From: Mycobacterium sp. Aquia_216
Lineage (GTDB): Bacteria; Actinomycetota; Actinomycetes; Mycobacteriales; Mycobacteriaceae
NCBI RefSeq assembly: GCF_026723865.1
Contig: NZ_CP113529.1
Location: 5,580,001-5,644,000, forward strand
Direction of reading: 5' to 3'
Length of the DNA stretch: 64,000 bases
The notes under the pieces were generated by a model. The model worked only from the letters and a program-made list of their open reading frames with translations. It ran no database searches and was not told the DNA's origin. The position numbers were made by a program, and so were the translations under genes. Of the stretch, positions 15,826 to 24,615 are shown one piece after another (within the stretch, counting starts at the first letter, position 1; each line of letters starts with the position of its first letter).

Positions 15826-16997
15826 TGCAGATCCAAGAACTTCGTGATGTTGTCGCTGACGATTTTCTTCGCGTTCGCCGGGCCGACGGCGTCGACGACG
15901 GACTTCAGCGACTTCTCGGAATAGCCGTAAGTGCTTTCGTTGTGCGGATAGTCGCTGGACCACATCACCTTGTCCACCCCGATCTGGTCGATCAGCTGCA
16001 AGCCCAGCGGGTCGACCATGAACGACGCGCTCATGTGGGTGTCCCAGTAGTAGCGCACGTCATGCTCCAGCTGCCGGTTGAACATGTGTTGGTAGGACCC
16101 CATCAGGTGCTCGGCGTCTTGCAAAGCCCAAGGCACCCAGGCAATCCCACCTTCGAACCAGCCGATCCGCAACCCTGGATGATCGTCGAGAATTCCGGTG
16201 AAGAGATACTTGGCGAACTGCTCGCGGAAGCCGTCGATGTTGATCATCATGCCGACCACCACGCTGTTGAACTGACATGGGGTTTTCGGCGGGGTCTCGC
16301 CGATGTGATGGGTGATCGGAAGGCCGGCGGCTTCGATCTCATCCCACACCGGTTTCATCGCGGTGCTGCCGTAATCGATCACATTGCCGTCGTCATCCTT
16401 GCCCGGGTTCAGCGGCAGCAGGAAGGTCTTGAGGCCCAACGACTTCAATTCGGCCAAAGTCTTTCTGGCGCCTGCCGGCTCCCACCAGTTGATCAGGCCC
16501 GCGCCGTAGAAGTGTCCGTTGGAACGCTCTTGCAACTCGGCGATGTACTCGTTGTAGATGCGGAACGCAAGTTCACGAAGTTGCTTGTCCGGGTAGTGAA
16601 ACAGTGCAAGTATCGCATTGGGGAAGGCCAATTCCTTTTCGACGCCGTCGCCGTGCAGCTCTTGGATCCGGGCCTCGATGTTGGTGCTCGCGGCGCCGGG
16701 CAGGTCGTCGTACTGCATCAGCACGGCGCTGAAGTCGCCCGGTAGGAACGACTGCCCCTTGCGCCCGACTTGATAGGCGCCGTCCTCATACCAAATGCGT
16801 GGCGCCTTGTCCTTCAAGTCGTCCGGGAAACGCTCGTAGAAAATGTCGTCGGCCAGCGAGATGTGGTTGTCGGCCGAGAAGACGACGGTCCCTTGCGGCA
16901 GGCCCACATCGCTGTCTGCGGCGTGGCCGCGCCGATCCTTCGGAGCGCCGTAGCCCCCGGGCGGATAGAGCGAAGCGGTGGTTGTCGGCGTTGACAT
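15822..16997 (-). CDS. amidohydrolase 2 family protein (TIM-barrel metal hydrolase/decarboxylase)
   Basis: 391 aa. Belongs to the ACMS-decarboxylase-like amidohydrolase 2 group common in mycobacteria: N-terminal VVFSADNHISLADD (a D-x-H form of the metal motif), mid-barrel GLPITHHIGE, GWFEGGIAWVPWAL and the C-terminal MWSSDYPHNESTYG with the catalytic/metal aspartate. Such enzymes perform hydrolysis or non-oxidative decarboxylation of carboxylated intermediates. ATG 16997 with GGAGGG upstream; 63 bp downstream of the P450 gene in the same direction. A second, distinct paralogue lies at 44882. Confidence 0.92.
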   Translation of the reverse strand: MSTPTTTASLYPPGGYGAPKDRRGHAADSDVGLPQGTVVFSADNHISLADDIFYERFPDDLKDKAPRIWYEDGAYQVGRKGQSFLPGDFSAVLMQYDDLPGAASTNIEARIQELHGDGVEKELAFPNAILALFHYPDKQLRELAFRIYNEYIAELQERSNGHFYGAGLINWWEPAGARKTLAELKSLGLKTFLLPLNPGKDDDGNVIDYGSTAMKPVWDEIEAAGLPITHHIGETPPKTPCQFNSVVVGMMINIDGFREQFAKYLFTGILDDHPGLRIGWFEGGIAWVPWALQDAEHLMGSYQHMFNRQLEHDVRYYWDTHMSASFMVDPLGLQLIDQIGVDKVMWSSDYPHNESTYGYSEKSLKSVVDAVGPANAKKIVSDNITKFLDLQ

Positions 16998-17060
16998 TAT
17001 TGACCCTCCATTTGGATCGGCATTTCAGAAGTGATCATCGGGCTGCTCAATGGATTCCGT

Positions 17061-18305
17061 TTACCAGGTAACCGGAAGCTCGTAGACGCCGTAGGCGAGC
17101 CGGTCGTGTTTGAACGGGATCTCTTCGAACGGCACGGCCAGTTTCATGGTCGGGATGCGGCGCAACAGCGTCTGGAACACGATTTGCAGTTCCGCTCGCG
17201 CCAGTTGCTGGCCCACGCACTGATGGCGGCCGTACCCGAAGGCGACGTTGCGGTCGGCCCCCGCGCGGTGCACATACAGCCGGTCGGGCTCGGGGAAGGC
17301 GTCGGGATCCCAGTTGGCCGGGGCCAAGTCGATGATGATGCCTTCGCCGGCGCGAATGGTCTCTCCGGCGATGTGGATGTCTTCCAATGCCACGCGGCGC
17401 TGGCCGTTCTGGATGATGCTGAGGTAGCGCAGCAGCTCCTCCACCGCGTTGGCGAGAATTTTGGGCTCTTCGGTATCGCGGACCACGGCGAGCTGGTCGG
17501 GATTCTCAAGCAGCGCAAGCACTCCGAGCCCGATCATGTTGGCGGTCGTCTCGTGCCCGGCGATCAGCAATCCGGTGCCGAGCTGCGCGGCCTCCTTGAC
17601 GCTGAGCTCACCGGCCTTGACGCGCTCGGCAAGGTCGGACACCGCATCCTCGGCGGGGTTTTCCATTTTGGTCTCGACCAACTGAGCCAGGTACTTGTGC
17701 AGGCTCATCGCGCCTTTGGCGGTGTCCGAGCCGGTGGCGTACCGCGCCAGCCCCATCGTGGCGTGCTCTTGGAACATCTCGGCGTCCTCGTAAGGCACCC
17801 CGAGCATCTGGCTGATCACCAGGGACGGGACCGGAAGCGCAATGGCGGCAACGATATCCGCGGGCTTCGGCCCGGCTAGCATGGTATCGATGTGGTCGTC
17901 GGTGATCTGCTGGATCGTCGGCCGCAGGCCTTCCACCCGCCGGAAGGTGAACGGTTTGGACAGCATCCGCCGGAACCGGGTGTGCTCGTCGCCGTCGGCG
18001 GTGAACACCGACCGGGGCCGCTTGTGCACGGTCGACAACATGCCTTCGTTCCAGTGCGGGAAACCGGGCACCCGGTCGTCGACACTGACCCGCGAGTCGG
18101 AGAACAGTTCGCGCACTTGCTCATAACCCGTGATGAGCCATGGGGTGCTGCCATCCCAGATGCGAACCCGCGACAAGGGTCGCTCTTCGGCCAGCGCCAT
18201 CACGTCCGGGGGCGGGGCGAACGGGCAGCGCTCGTTGCGAGCCATCGGGTAATCGGGAATCTCGGAAACGGCCTGCGCCGTACGACTCGTCAATGCGTCT
18301 GACAT
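17061..18305 (-). CDS. cytochrome P450
   Basis: 414 aa soluble bacterial P450. I-helix GTGLLIAGHETTANMIGLG, K-helix ExxR in NAVEELLRYLS, and the heme loop FGYGRHQCVGQQLARAEL with the thiolate at C363. The ATG at 18305 (MSDALTSRTAQ) is 1 bp beyond the ferredoxin stop. Gene order TetR-ferredoxin-P450 means the electron donor is encoded immediately upstream. Probably mono-oxygenates the inducing compound of the operon; family number and substrate are not assigned from sequence alone. Confidence 0.96.
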   Translation of the reverse strand: MSDALTSRTAQAVSEIPDYPMARNERCPFAPPPDVMALAEERPLSRVRIWDGSTPWLITGYEQVRELFSDSRVSVDDRVPGFPHWNEGMLSTVHKRPRSVFTADGDEHTRFRRMLSKPFTFRRVEGLRPTIQQITDDHIDTMLAGPKPADIVAAIALPVPSLVISQMLGVPYEDAEMFQEHATMGLARYATGSDTAKGAMSLHKYLAQLVETKMENPAEDAVSDLAERVKAGELSVKEAAQLGTGLLIAGHETTANMIGLGVLALLENPDQLAVVRDTEEPKILANAVEELLRYLSIIQNGQRRVALEDIHIAGETIRAGEGIIIDLAPANWDPDAFPEPDRLYVHRAGADRNVAFGYGRHQCVGQQLARAELQIVFQTLLRRIPTMKLAVPFEEIPFKHDRLAYGVYELPVTW

Positions 18306-18306
18306 C

Positions 18307-18516
18307 TCATTCCTCGATATAGATGGCCTGAGCGGGGCACGCCGCGGCGGCCTGGCGTACCGCTTCGGTTTGCTCGGCGGATGGCTCCTCATTGAGCAGG
18401 ACGACGACACCGTCTTCGTCTCGCTGGTCGAAAACCTCGGGTGCGTTCATCACGCAGTTGCCCGAGGATGCGCAAATGTTCTGGTCGACAGTCACTTTCA
18501 TCAGCAAGCTCTTCAT
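18307..18516 (-). CDS. 3-Cys ferredoxin, P450 redox partner
   Basis: 69 aa. DQNICASSGNCVMNAPEVFDQ and AAAACPAQAI give a C-x5-C...C arrangement with three cysteines, typical of the [3Fe-4S] (or [4Fe-4S] with a non-Cys ligand) ferredoxins that serve actinobacterial P450s. Two starts compete: ATG 18516, which overlaps the TetR TGA (ATGA), and ATG 18501 (MKVTVDQ), where the conserved family sequence begins. I give the coupled start. One base separates its stop from the P450 start codon. Confidence 0.93.
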   Translation of the reverse strand: MKSLLMKVTVDQNICASSGNCVMNAPEVFDQRDEDGVVVLLNEEPSAEQTEAVRQAAAACPAQAIYIEE

Positions 18517-19178
18517 TCGTGCGGAGTGACCGGCGCCAGCCACAGCCCCACGATCGCGTCGATGAGGCCGAATGCGGCTGCGCGCCAGGAGGGCTGGGCC
18601 ATTGCGACGCCCGCGGCGAGCGCACGTTCGCGATCGGCGCAGGTGTGCATCAACAGGTTTCGGGCCATGATGTTGCGTTCGAAGTGCACATCAGCCGGTA
18701 GATCGGGCAGGCAGCGGTTGAAGCCGTCGACCACCTGGACCAGTGACGGCGAACTGAGCGCGCCCTTCACGACGATGTTGTAGTAGGCCGGATCCGTCAT
18801 CGCCTGTGCCGCAAACCGCGCGTACCAAGTGGGGTTGCCGAGATCCGCCAGGTGGTCGGTCAGCGGGCGCACCAAACAGGCCACCCAGTCCCGCAATTCG
18901 GCGTTGTCGCCCGACGCGAGCAGGTCGGCCACCATTTGCTCGCGCAGCTCCTCGACGGGTCCGCGGTGCTTCTCCTCGATGGCGCGCACCAGGTCGGCCT
19001 TGGTGCCGAAGTGGTAGCCCACCGCGGCATTGTTGCCTTGCCCCGCCGCCTCACTGACCTGCCTGTTCGACACCGCGAACACGCCGTGTTCGGCATACAG
19101 CCGTTCGGCGGCCACCAGGATCGCCTCCTGGGTGGAGCTGGCGCGCTCGGTGCGAACGGCTCGGCCTGCCGCGGTCAT
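18513..19178 (-). CDS. TetR/AcrR family regulator of the P450 operon
   Basis: 221 aa. DNA-binding domain TQEAILVAAERLYAEHGVFAVSNRQVSEAAGQGNNAAVGYHFGTKADLVRAIEEKH. ATG 19178 is preferred; upstream in-frame codons run into the operator. A 24-bp near-perfect palindrome (19204-19227) lies 26 bp upstream of this start and a second copy precedes the neighbouring SDR (20091-20114), so autoregulation and repression of both units are likely. First gene of a run TetR-ferredoxin-P450-amidohydrolase-M24-M24-crotonase remnant-CoA transferase, all on the minus strand with tight spacing. Confidence 0.93.
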   Translation of the reverse strand: MTAAGRAVRTERASSTQEAILVAAERLYAEHGVFAVSNRQVSEAAGQGNNAAVGYHFGTKADLVRAIEEKHRGPVEELREQMVADLLASGDNAELRDWVACLVRPLTDHLADLGNPTWYARFAAQAMTDPAYYNIVVKGALSSPSLVQVVDGFNRCLPDLPADVHFERNIMARNLLMHTCADRERALAAGVAMAQPSWRAAAFGLIDAIVGLWLAPVTPHE

Positions 19179-19203
19179 TGGTTTAGTCAACCTCGCGGAT
19201 CTG

Positions 19204-19227
19204 TTTAAGTCAAGCGCTTGATTTAAA
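19204..19227. promoter_or_regulatory. TetR operator, 24-bp palindrome upstream of TetR/P450 operon
   Basis: TTTAAGTCAA-GCGC-TTGATTTAAA: two 10-bp arms with a single mismatch around GCGC. Located between the SDR stop and the TetR start. The same arms recur at 20091-20114. Confidence 0.78.
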
Positions 19228-19254
19228 TGCGTTGACGGCACATCCACCGCGCGG

Positions 19255-20064
19255 TCAGCCCTCGCGTTTTTTGGACGGGATGACCTTGCCGGCCGAAGTC
19301 CCCCCGTCCACCGGCAGCACGGTCCCGGTCACATAGAGCGACCGGTCGCCCGCGAAGTACAGCGCCGCCTGGGCAACGTCGTCGGTCGTGCCCTCGCGCT
19401 TGAGCGGCCGATCATCGCGCATTCCCTGACGAATCCGCGCCTCGAACTGCGCCAGCTCTTCCGGGTCCATCCCGGCGGCCGACTTACCCAGGATCGGCGT
19501 GGGTATGCTCCCCGGTGCGATGGCATTGACCCGAATCTCGTAGCGCGCCAGCTCAATTGCCGCAGACTTGGTGAACTGGATGACCGCGGCTTTCGACGCG
19601 CGATAGACCATCACCCCGCCACCGGCCTGGATCCCGCCGATCGAGGTCAGGTTGATGATCGATCCGCCGCCGCTTTCCGCCATGTGCCGCGCAGCATCTC
19701 GGGTACCGGCCATGACACCGAGGACGTTGACCCCCATCACGCGGTGGAAATCGGCTAGGTCGTCGTCGAGGAACCGGCGCAAGGGACTCGAAACTGCGGC
19801 GTTGTTGACCATGACGTGCAGGCCGCCGAACTTCTCGACGGCGGCAGTGACCAGCTCCGCCACCTGTTCGGGATCGGAGACGTCCGTCTTGTCGAACGAA
19901 GCGTTGGCACCCAGGTCCGCGGCCACGGCCGCGCCCCGGTCGGCCTCGACATCGGCGATCACGACCCGCGCGCCCTCGGCGACGAAACGCTCCACGATGC
20001 CGCGACCGATGCCCGACGCCCCGCCCGTGACGATGGCGACCTTGCCATCTAGTTCGTTAGCCAC
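19255..20064 (-). CDS. SDR family oxidoreductase
   Basis: 269 aa classical SDR. Cofactor motif VAIVTGGASGIGRGIVERFVAEGARVVIADVEADRG; NNAA at the NNAG position; catalytic S in NLTSIGGIQAGGGVMVYRASKAAV with YxxxK; C-terminus YVTGTVLPVDGGTSAGKVIPSKKREG. D at the end of beta-2 suggests NAD(H). ATG 20064; the palindrome TTTAAGTCAA-N4-TTGATTTAAG lies 26 bp upstream, so it should be coregulated with the P450 operon 77 bp downstream. Probably oxidises the alcohol product of the P450 step or an earlier intermediate (inference). Confidence 0.94.
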   Translation of the reverse strand: MANELDGKVAIVTGGASGIGRGIVERFVAEGARVVIADVEADRGAAVAADLGANASFDKTDVSDPEQVAELVTAAVEKFGGLHVMVNNAAVSSPLRRFLDDDLADFHRVMGVNVLGVMAGTRDAARHMAESGGGSIINLTSIGGIQAGGGVMVYRASKAAVIQFTKSAAIELARYEIRVNAIAPGSIPTPILGKSAAGMDPEELAQFEARIRQGMRDDRPLKREGTTDDVAQAALYFAGDRSLYVTGTVLPVDGGTSAGKVIPSKKREG

Positions 20065-20090
20065 ACGGAGAGTTAATCGGCGCCGACGGC

Positions 20091-20114
20091 TTTAAGTCAA
20101 GCAGTTGATTTAAG
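20091..20114. promoter_or_regulatory. second copy of the TTTAAGTCAA-N4-TTGATTTAA operator
   Basis: TTTAAGTCAA-GCAG-TTGATTTAAG. Left arm identical to the copy at 19204 and right arm differing only in its last base; each copy is 26 bp from the start codon it precedes. This conserved spacing supports a shared repressor. Confidence 0.75.
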
Positions 20115-20303
20115 CCGGCGATCGTTGCGGGCAACCGGCAAACTTTGGCATCGCGTGCTGTGCCGCTGGCTAATGTTCGGCGCATGAGCGAACGGGCGAT
20201 CGTCGGATTGCGACGTCGACGTCCCAGCTCGCCCTCGGGGGTTCCGGCCGGCCCACCCAAACACCATGCTTAGAGCAGTTCATCGGGAGTGAAAGGCACA
20301 CTC

Positions 20304-21062
20304 ATGAAGGTTTTGGTCGTCGGCGGCAGCGGGCTCATCGGGTCGCAGGTCGTCGCCATGCTGGCCGAGCAGGGCCACGAAGCTGTCCCGGCATCACCGC
20401 GCTCGGGTCTCAACGCCGTCACTGGCGAAGGTGTCGCCGAGGCCGTCGCCGGTGTCCACACGGTGGTGGACGTGTCCAACTCCCCGTCCTGGGCCGACGA
20501 CGACGTCATGGAGTTTTTCACCACCTCCACTCGCAACCTCCTCGAGGCGGAGCGGGCGGCCGGCGTACAGCACCACGTCGGGCTCTCGATCGTGGGCGCC
20601 GACCGGTTACCCGACAGCGGCTACATGCGAGCCAAGGTCGCCCAAGAGAAGGTGATCGTGGAATCGGGAACCCCACACACCATCGTGCGGGCCACGCAGT
20701 TCTTCGAATTTGTTGGCGGCATTGCCGATTCGCTGGCCGACGGCGACACGGTTCGCGCACCGCATGCAGCGTTCGAGCCCATTGCTTCCGCGGACGTCGC
20801 CACGGCCGTCACCCGCGCGGCAATCGGCGCCCCGGCCGGGCTGATCAACATCGCCGGACCTGACAAGCGAGGCATGGACGACTTCCTTCGGATCTGGTTT
20901 GCCGCAACCGGCGATGCGCGCCAGGTGATCACCGACCCCGAGGCACGCTATTTCGGTGCATTGCTGGACGAGGGCAGCATCGTTCCCATCGACGGAGAGC
21001 AAGTGCGTATCTACCCCACCGCCTTCGGCGATTGGACGGCTTCCCGGGCGCACGGCGTCTGA
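20304..21062 (+). CDS. NmrA-like / atypical SDR NAD(P)-binding protein
   Basis: 252 aa. N-terminal MKVLVVGGSGLIGSQVVAMLAEQGHEAVPASPRSG is a GxxGxxG Rossmann motif of the extended/atypical SDR (NmrA/HSCARG-like) class, with YMRAKVAQEKVIVESGTPHTIVRATQFFEF, where the usual catalytic tyrosine pair region precedes a typical NmrA strand. Some members are redox sensors, others quinone or saccharide reductases; the role here is unknown. The ATG at 20304 has GAAAGG 7 bp upstream. Separate from the SDR at 19255 (divergent, about 240 bp between the starts, containing the 20091 operator). Confidence 0.88.
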   Translation: MKVLVVGGSGLIGSQVVAMLAEQGHEAVPASPRSGLNAVTGEGVAEAVAGVHTVVDVSNSPSWADDDVMEFFTTSTRNLLEAERAAGVQHHVGLSIVGADRLPDSGYMRAKVAQEKVIVESGTPHTIVRATQFFEFVGGIADSLADGDTVRAPHAAFEPIASADVATAVTRAAIGAPAGLINIAGPDKRGMDDFLRIWFAATGDARQVITDPEARYFGALLDEGSIVPIDGEQVRIYPTAFGDWTASRAHGV

Positions 21063-21161
21063 CACCCGGCAACAATTCTTGGTCAGTGGTTGCGTTCTGG
21101 CTAACTCCCTAGCACGGTATAACTCGCCAGGCACGTGTCGACCGACGACAAGGAGCGATTA

Positions 21162-22796
21162 ATGCCGGTGCTACCCACCAGTGGGGTTTCCTTCGACGGG
21201 ACGCGGCTTTCGCGGCGCGGGTTCATGGCGGCCGGCATCGCGGGCGGATTGACCCTGGCGGGGTGCGGCCACGCCACGCCCTCGGCGCCCAGCGCCGCGG
21301 CTCAGATGACCGACGCGATCAACGCCGCGGAGGCGGCCCGGCCGCGCAGCGGGCGCACCGTGACCGCCAGTCTGACCCCGCAGGTGACGCAGATCGACCT
21401 GGGTGGACCGATAGTCCGGACGATGGCATTCGGCAGCACCATCCCGGGGCCGGCGATCCGGGCCAGGGTCGGCGACGAGCTGGTGGTCAACGTCGCCAAC
21501 CGGCTCGGCGAGCCGACATCGGCGCATTGGCACGGTATTGCGTTGCGCAACGACATGGACGGCGCGGAGCCCGCCACCCCGAATATCGACGCCGGCCAGG
21601 ACTTCACCTACAAGTTCTCCGTGCCGAATTCGGGCACCTATTGGGTCCACCCACACGTCGGCCTCCAAGACGACGTCGGGCTTTATCTGCCGTTGATCGT
21701 CGAAGATCCGACCGAGGATAGTTACGACGCCGAATGGATTGTCGTCCTTGATGATTGGACCGATGGAATCGGGAAGTCCCCGCAACAGTGGTACGAGGAA
21801 CTGGCCAATCCGGGCAAGCCGCCGATGTCCGGCATGCCGGCTCCGGCACCGACGACCTCGACGAGCCCGACAACCTCGACGAGCGAGACTACATCGACGA
21901 GCCCGACGACCCCGACGAGCGGGACCACCTCGGCCAGCCCGACCCCCGCTGCGCCGACGGCACCGGCCGGACGCGTCGGCACGAGCGATCTTCTTGGCGG
22001 CGATGCCGGAGACATCGCCTACCCGTACTATCTGATCAACGGTCGAATTCCGGCGGCTCCCACGACCTTCGAGGCAAAGCCGGGTCAGCGCATCCGGATC
22101 CGTTTCATCAACACCGGTGCCGACACCGCATTTCGCGTCGCGCTGGCCGGACATTCGATGACAGTCACTCACACCGATGGTTTCCCGGTGGTGCCCACTC
22201 AAGTCGACGCCCTGCTGATCGGTATGGCGGAACGCTACGACGTCATCGTGACGGCCGCCGACGGTGTCTTCCCATTGGTCGCACTGGCCGAAGGGAAGAA
22301 CGCGCTGGCACGAGCACTGCTGTCCACCGGGAAGGGGAGCCCGCCCGATCCACAGTTCCAACCGCCCGAACTCACCAAACGAGTGGGCACCATCGAGATG
22401 TTCACCGCCGCAACGCCGGTCAACTTGGGCCGACCCGATCCCAACCTCAACCTTCCGGTCGTTTTGGGCGGCAATATGATGCAGTACAACTGGATGATCA
22501 ACGGCGAGCCGTGGAGCAAGACCAATCCGTTGCAAATACGTCAGGGGCAGCGGCCGACCCTGACGTTCGACAACACCACGATGATGTATCACCCCATTCA
22601 CTTACATGGACACACATTCCAGGTCATCAAAGCCGACGGCACCCCAGGCGCCCGCAAAGACACCGTGATCGTGCTCCCCAAGCAGAAGCTGAACGCCGTT
22701 TTGGTCGCCGACAATCCGGGGCGGTGGGTTATGCACTGTCACAACAACTACCATCAAGTTGCCGGGATGCAGACCATCCTGGACTACGTCTTCTGA
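21162..22796 (+). CDS. multicopper oxidase, Tat-exported lipoprotein (MmcO-like)
   Basis: 544 aa. N-terminus LSRRGFMAAGIAGGLTLAGC contains a twin-arginine motif (R18-R19) and a lipobox ending at C35. Copper ligands are in four clusters: HWHG, HPHVG, HPIHLHGHTF and MHCHNNYHQVAGM. This is the layout of mycobacterial MmcO-type multicopper oxidases that oxidise Cu(I) and protect against copper outside the membrane. Unusually, domain 1 and 2 are separated by a Ser/Thr/Pro-rich linker (about residues 228-268) encoded by an 18-bp tandem repeat, adding about 40 aa to the family length. ATG 21162 with AAGGAG 6 bp upstream. Stop overlaps the convergent hydrolase gene by 13 bp. Confidence 0.94.
   Translation: MPVLPTSGVSFDGTRLSRRGFMAAGIAGGLTLAGCGHATPSAPSAAAQMTDAINAAEAARPRSGRTVTASLTPQVTQIDLGGPIVRTMAFGSTIPGPAIRARVGDELVVNVANRLGEPTSAHWHGIALRNDMDGAEPATPNIDAGQDFTYKFSVPNSGTYWVHPHVGLQDDVGLYLPLIVEDPTEDSYDAEWIVVLDDWTDGIGKSPQQWYEELANPGKPPMSGMPAPAPTTSTSPTTSTSETTSTSPTTPTSGTTSASPTPAAPTAPAGRVGTSDLLGGDAGDIAYPYYLINGRIPAAPTTFEAKPGQRIRIRFINTGADTAFRVALAGHSMTVTHTDGFPVVPTQVDALLIGMAERYDVIVTAADGVFPLVALAEGKNALARALLSTGKGSPPDPQFQPPELTKRVGTIEMFTAATPVNLGRPDPNLNLPVVLGGNMMQYNWMINGEPWSKTNPLQIRQGQRPTLTFDNTTMMYHPIHLHGHTFQVIKADGTPGARKDTVIVLPKQKLNAVLVADNPGRWVMHCHNNYHQVAGMQTILDYVF
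21858..21938 (+). repeat. 18-bp tandem repeat encoding Ser/Thr/Pro linker
   Basis: The core TCGACGAGC recurs at 21858, 21876 and 21894, with variants at 21912 (CCGACGAGC) and 21930 (TCGGCCAGC), exactly every 18 bp. It encodes TSTSPT-type hexapeptides in the multicopper oxidase. In-frame repeats such as this can change copy number between strains. Confidence 0.85.
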
Positions 22797-23620
22797 GGCC
22801 CGGCGCCGAGAAATTCCAGCAGCAGCTCGTTGACGGTCGACGACTGCTCGATCTGCGGGCAGTGACCGGCGCTGGCGACCACTGCCGAGCGGGCGCCGTC
22901 GATCTGCTTGGCGATCTCGGCGGCCCAGCCCGCAGGTAGGAGCTTGTCCTCTCCTCCTTCGACGACAAGCGTCGGTACGCCGATGCGTTCGTAGGCTCGC
23001 GTGGTCGACGGCGTCGTCGGCCGCGCTGAACCGGGTCGGCGGAAGCGGGCCGCGGCCACCGCCTCCCATGCACCGGGGGCGGTGCTCGACTCGTAGCGTC
23101 GGCCCACGTATTGCTCGTCGGCCGGATAACCGGGGTCGTGGAACAGAGCTTCGACGATACGGCGCATGGCCGGCAGGCTCGCGTCATACTCCTGCAGCGC
23201 CTCAAAGTGCTTGTTCTGCTGGATCTCTCCACCACCGCAGATGATCATCAAGCTACGGACCGGCAACCGCGGCGCCTCCGACGTGGCGTCGTTGAGCAGG
23301 TTGATGGCCCCCATGGAATTGCCGGCGAAGTGCGCCGAGTCGATGCCGAGGACCTCGCAGAAGCGGGCCAGATGCCGAATGCGCATCCCCCGGCCGTCGA
23401 CGAAATCGAGGACCTTCGCCGAATTTCCATAGCCCAGCATGTCCGGAGCCAGCACCCGGTAGTGCGCCGCCAGCGCGGAAATGTTGCGTTCCCAACCAAG
23501 TTCGGCACTTGCACCGAACTCACCGCCGTGCAGAAGCACCACCGGATCGCCTTCGCCGGCCTCCAGGTAACCGGTGGTCAGGCCGTCCACCAGCATGGTC
23601 TTGCGCGCAAAGTCCGTCAC
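22784..23620 (-). CDS. alpha/beta hydrolase
   Basis: 278 aa. VVLLHGGEFGASAELGWERNISALAAHYRVLAPDMLGYGNS, nucleophile serine in HFAGNSMGAINLL, acid in TLVVEGGEDKLLPAG and catalytic histidine in ASAGHCPQIEQ. Similar to meta-cleavage-product hydrolases of the MhpC/BphD type, and a second one in this operon besides the 31085 gene. The GTG at 23620 overlaps the TGA of the cyclase-family gene (GTGA). Last gene of the mhp-like operon. Might hydrolyse a C-C bond or an ester of a later intermediate. Confidence 0.9.
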   Translation of the reverse strand: MTDFARKTMLVDGLTTGYLEAGEGDPVVLLHGGEFGASAELGWERNISALAAHYRVLAPDMLGYGNSAKVLDFVDGRGMRIRHLARFCEVLGIDSAHFAGNSMGAINLLNDATSEAPRLPVRSLMIICGGGEIQQNKHFEALQEYDASLPAMRRIVEALFHDPGYPADEQYVGRRYESSTAPGAWEAVAAARFRRPGSARPTTPSTTRAYERIGVPTLVVEGGEDKLLPAGWAAEIAKQIDGARSAVVASAGHCPQIEQSSTVNELLLEFLGAGPQKT

Positions 23621-24615
23621 TTGATCGCGATCGGGTTGACCGGGGAGCCGACCGCGCCGACCACCCGCAGGGGCGGGGCGACGAGCTGGAACTCGTAGAC
23701 GCCATCGGCGGCGCAGTCCTGCGCCAGCGCGGTGAGATCCCAATATTCGCCGAAGATCATTCCCATGTCGCGCAGGCAGAGCAGATGCAGGGGGAAGGTA
23801 ATCCCGTCGACCCCGGATTCCAGGTCTTCGACCTGAAGGTTGTCTGCGGCCACGGCCGCGATCTCGTGATCATGCAGCCATTGGGCACATCGCCAGTCCA
23901 GTCCGGAATAACCTTCTGTCTTGTTTCCGGTCATCAGAAACCTTGTCCACCAACCGGTCCGGATCAGCACAATGTCGCCCCGCCCGATGGTCACGCCCTG
24001 GGCGCGAACCACATCGTCGAGTTCTTCCGGTGAGATCGGGTTTCCGGCTTCGAGGAAAACCTCCGCCCCACGATGGCGAACCAGGTCCAGCAGCACCCCG
24101 CGCGACGTGATGCCCTTGACGTCGACCTTGTCGATGCCGCAGTGATAAGCGCCCAAACTGGTCACCGAATCCGCCGGGAAGCCGTTGTACAGGTGGTCGT
24201 CGTAGTAGACGTGGGACAGCGCATCCCACTGGCTGGCCGCCTGCAGCGGCATGATGATCATGTCGTCGTTGAAACGAAACGGGTTGTCGGCCGTCATGTA
24301 GCTACTCAGCTGATGGGCCACCGGGTTACGCGGCCAGCTCGGCCCGTACTTGGCCAGCGTGTTCACATCGCCGCCGTCGACGGTCATGATGTGCACCGGG
24401 TTATGCCGAAACTCGAAGGCGCCCTGCGGGCCGGAGGCGCCGAAGTCGACGCCGAGCGCAAACACCTTGCCGTGCCGGACCAGGCTCGCGGCCTGGGCGA
24501 CCTTGTCCGCGGTGATGAAGTTCAGGGTACCCAGCTCATCATCGTCGCCCCACCGTCCCCAGTTGGAGACGTCACGCGCGGCCCGCCGAAAATCAGTCAT
24601 GTCGGCTCGACTCAT
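23617..24615 (-). CDS. cyclase family protein (kynurenine formamidase-like)
   Basis: 332 aa. Family features: NWGRWGDDDELGTLNFITADKVAQAASLVRHGKVFALGV near the N-terminus, MIIMPLQAASQWDALSHVYYDDHLYNG carrying the metal-binding H/Q-x-D...H region, and GDIVLIRTGWWTRF. The family includes metal-dependent hydrolases of amides and lactones. ATG 24615 is preferred because of AAGGAG upstream; it overlaps the SDR gene by 23 bp; ATG 24600 is an alternative. Position in the mhp-like operon suggests ring-opening or hydrolysis of an intermediate. Confidence 0.88.
   Translation of the reverse strand: MSRADMTDFRRAARDVSNWGRWGDDDELGTLNFITADKVAQAASLVRHGKVFALGVDFGASGPQGAFEFRHNPVHIMTVDGGDVNTLAKYGPSWPRNPVAHQLSSYMTADNPFRFNDDMIIMPLQAASQWDALSHVYYDDHLYNGFPADSVTSLGAYHCGIDKVDVKGITSRGVLLDLVRHRGAEVFLEAGNPISPEELDDVVRAQGVTIGRGDIVLIRTGWWTRFLMTGNKTEGYSGLDWRCAQWLHDHEIAAVAADNLQVEDLESGVDGITFPLHLLCLRDMGMIFGEYWDLTALAQDCAADGVYEFQLVAPPLRVVGAVGSPVNPIAIK

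Noticed and set aside
20115..20288. Small minus-strand gene of 67 aa upstream of the SDR (20057-20260)
   Set aside because: It would read through the TetR operator and start region of the SDR and has no recognisable sequence.
21846..21960. CRISPR-like array in the 18-bp repeat
   Set aside because: Repeats are contiguous, in frame and have no spacers; they encode a protein linker.
21171..22601. 476-aa minus-strand frame opposite the multicopper oxidase
   Set aside because: Low-complexity Arg/Gly-rich shadow; the plus-strand frame has all copper ligands.
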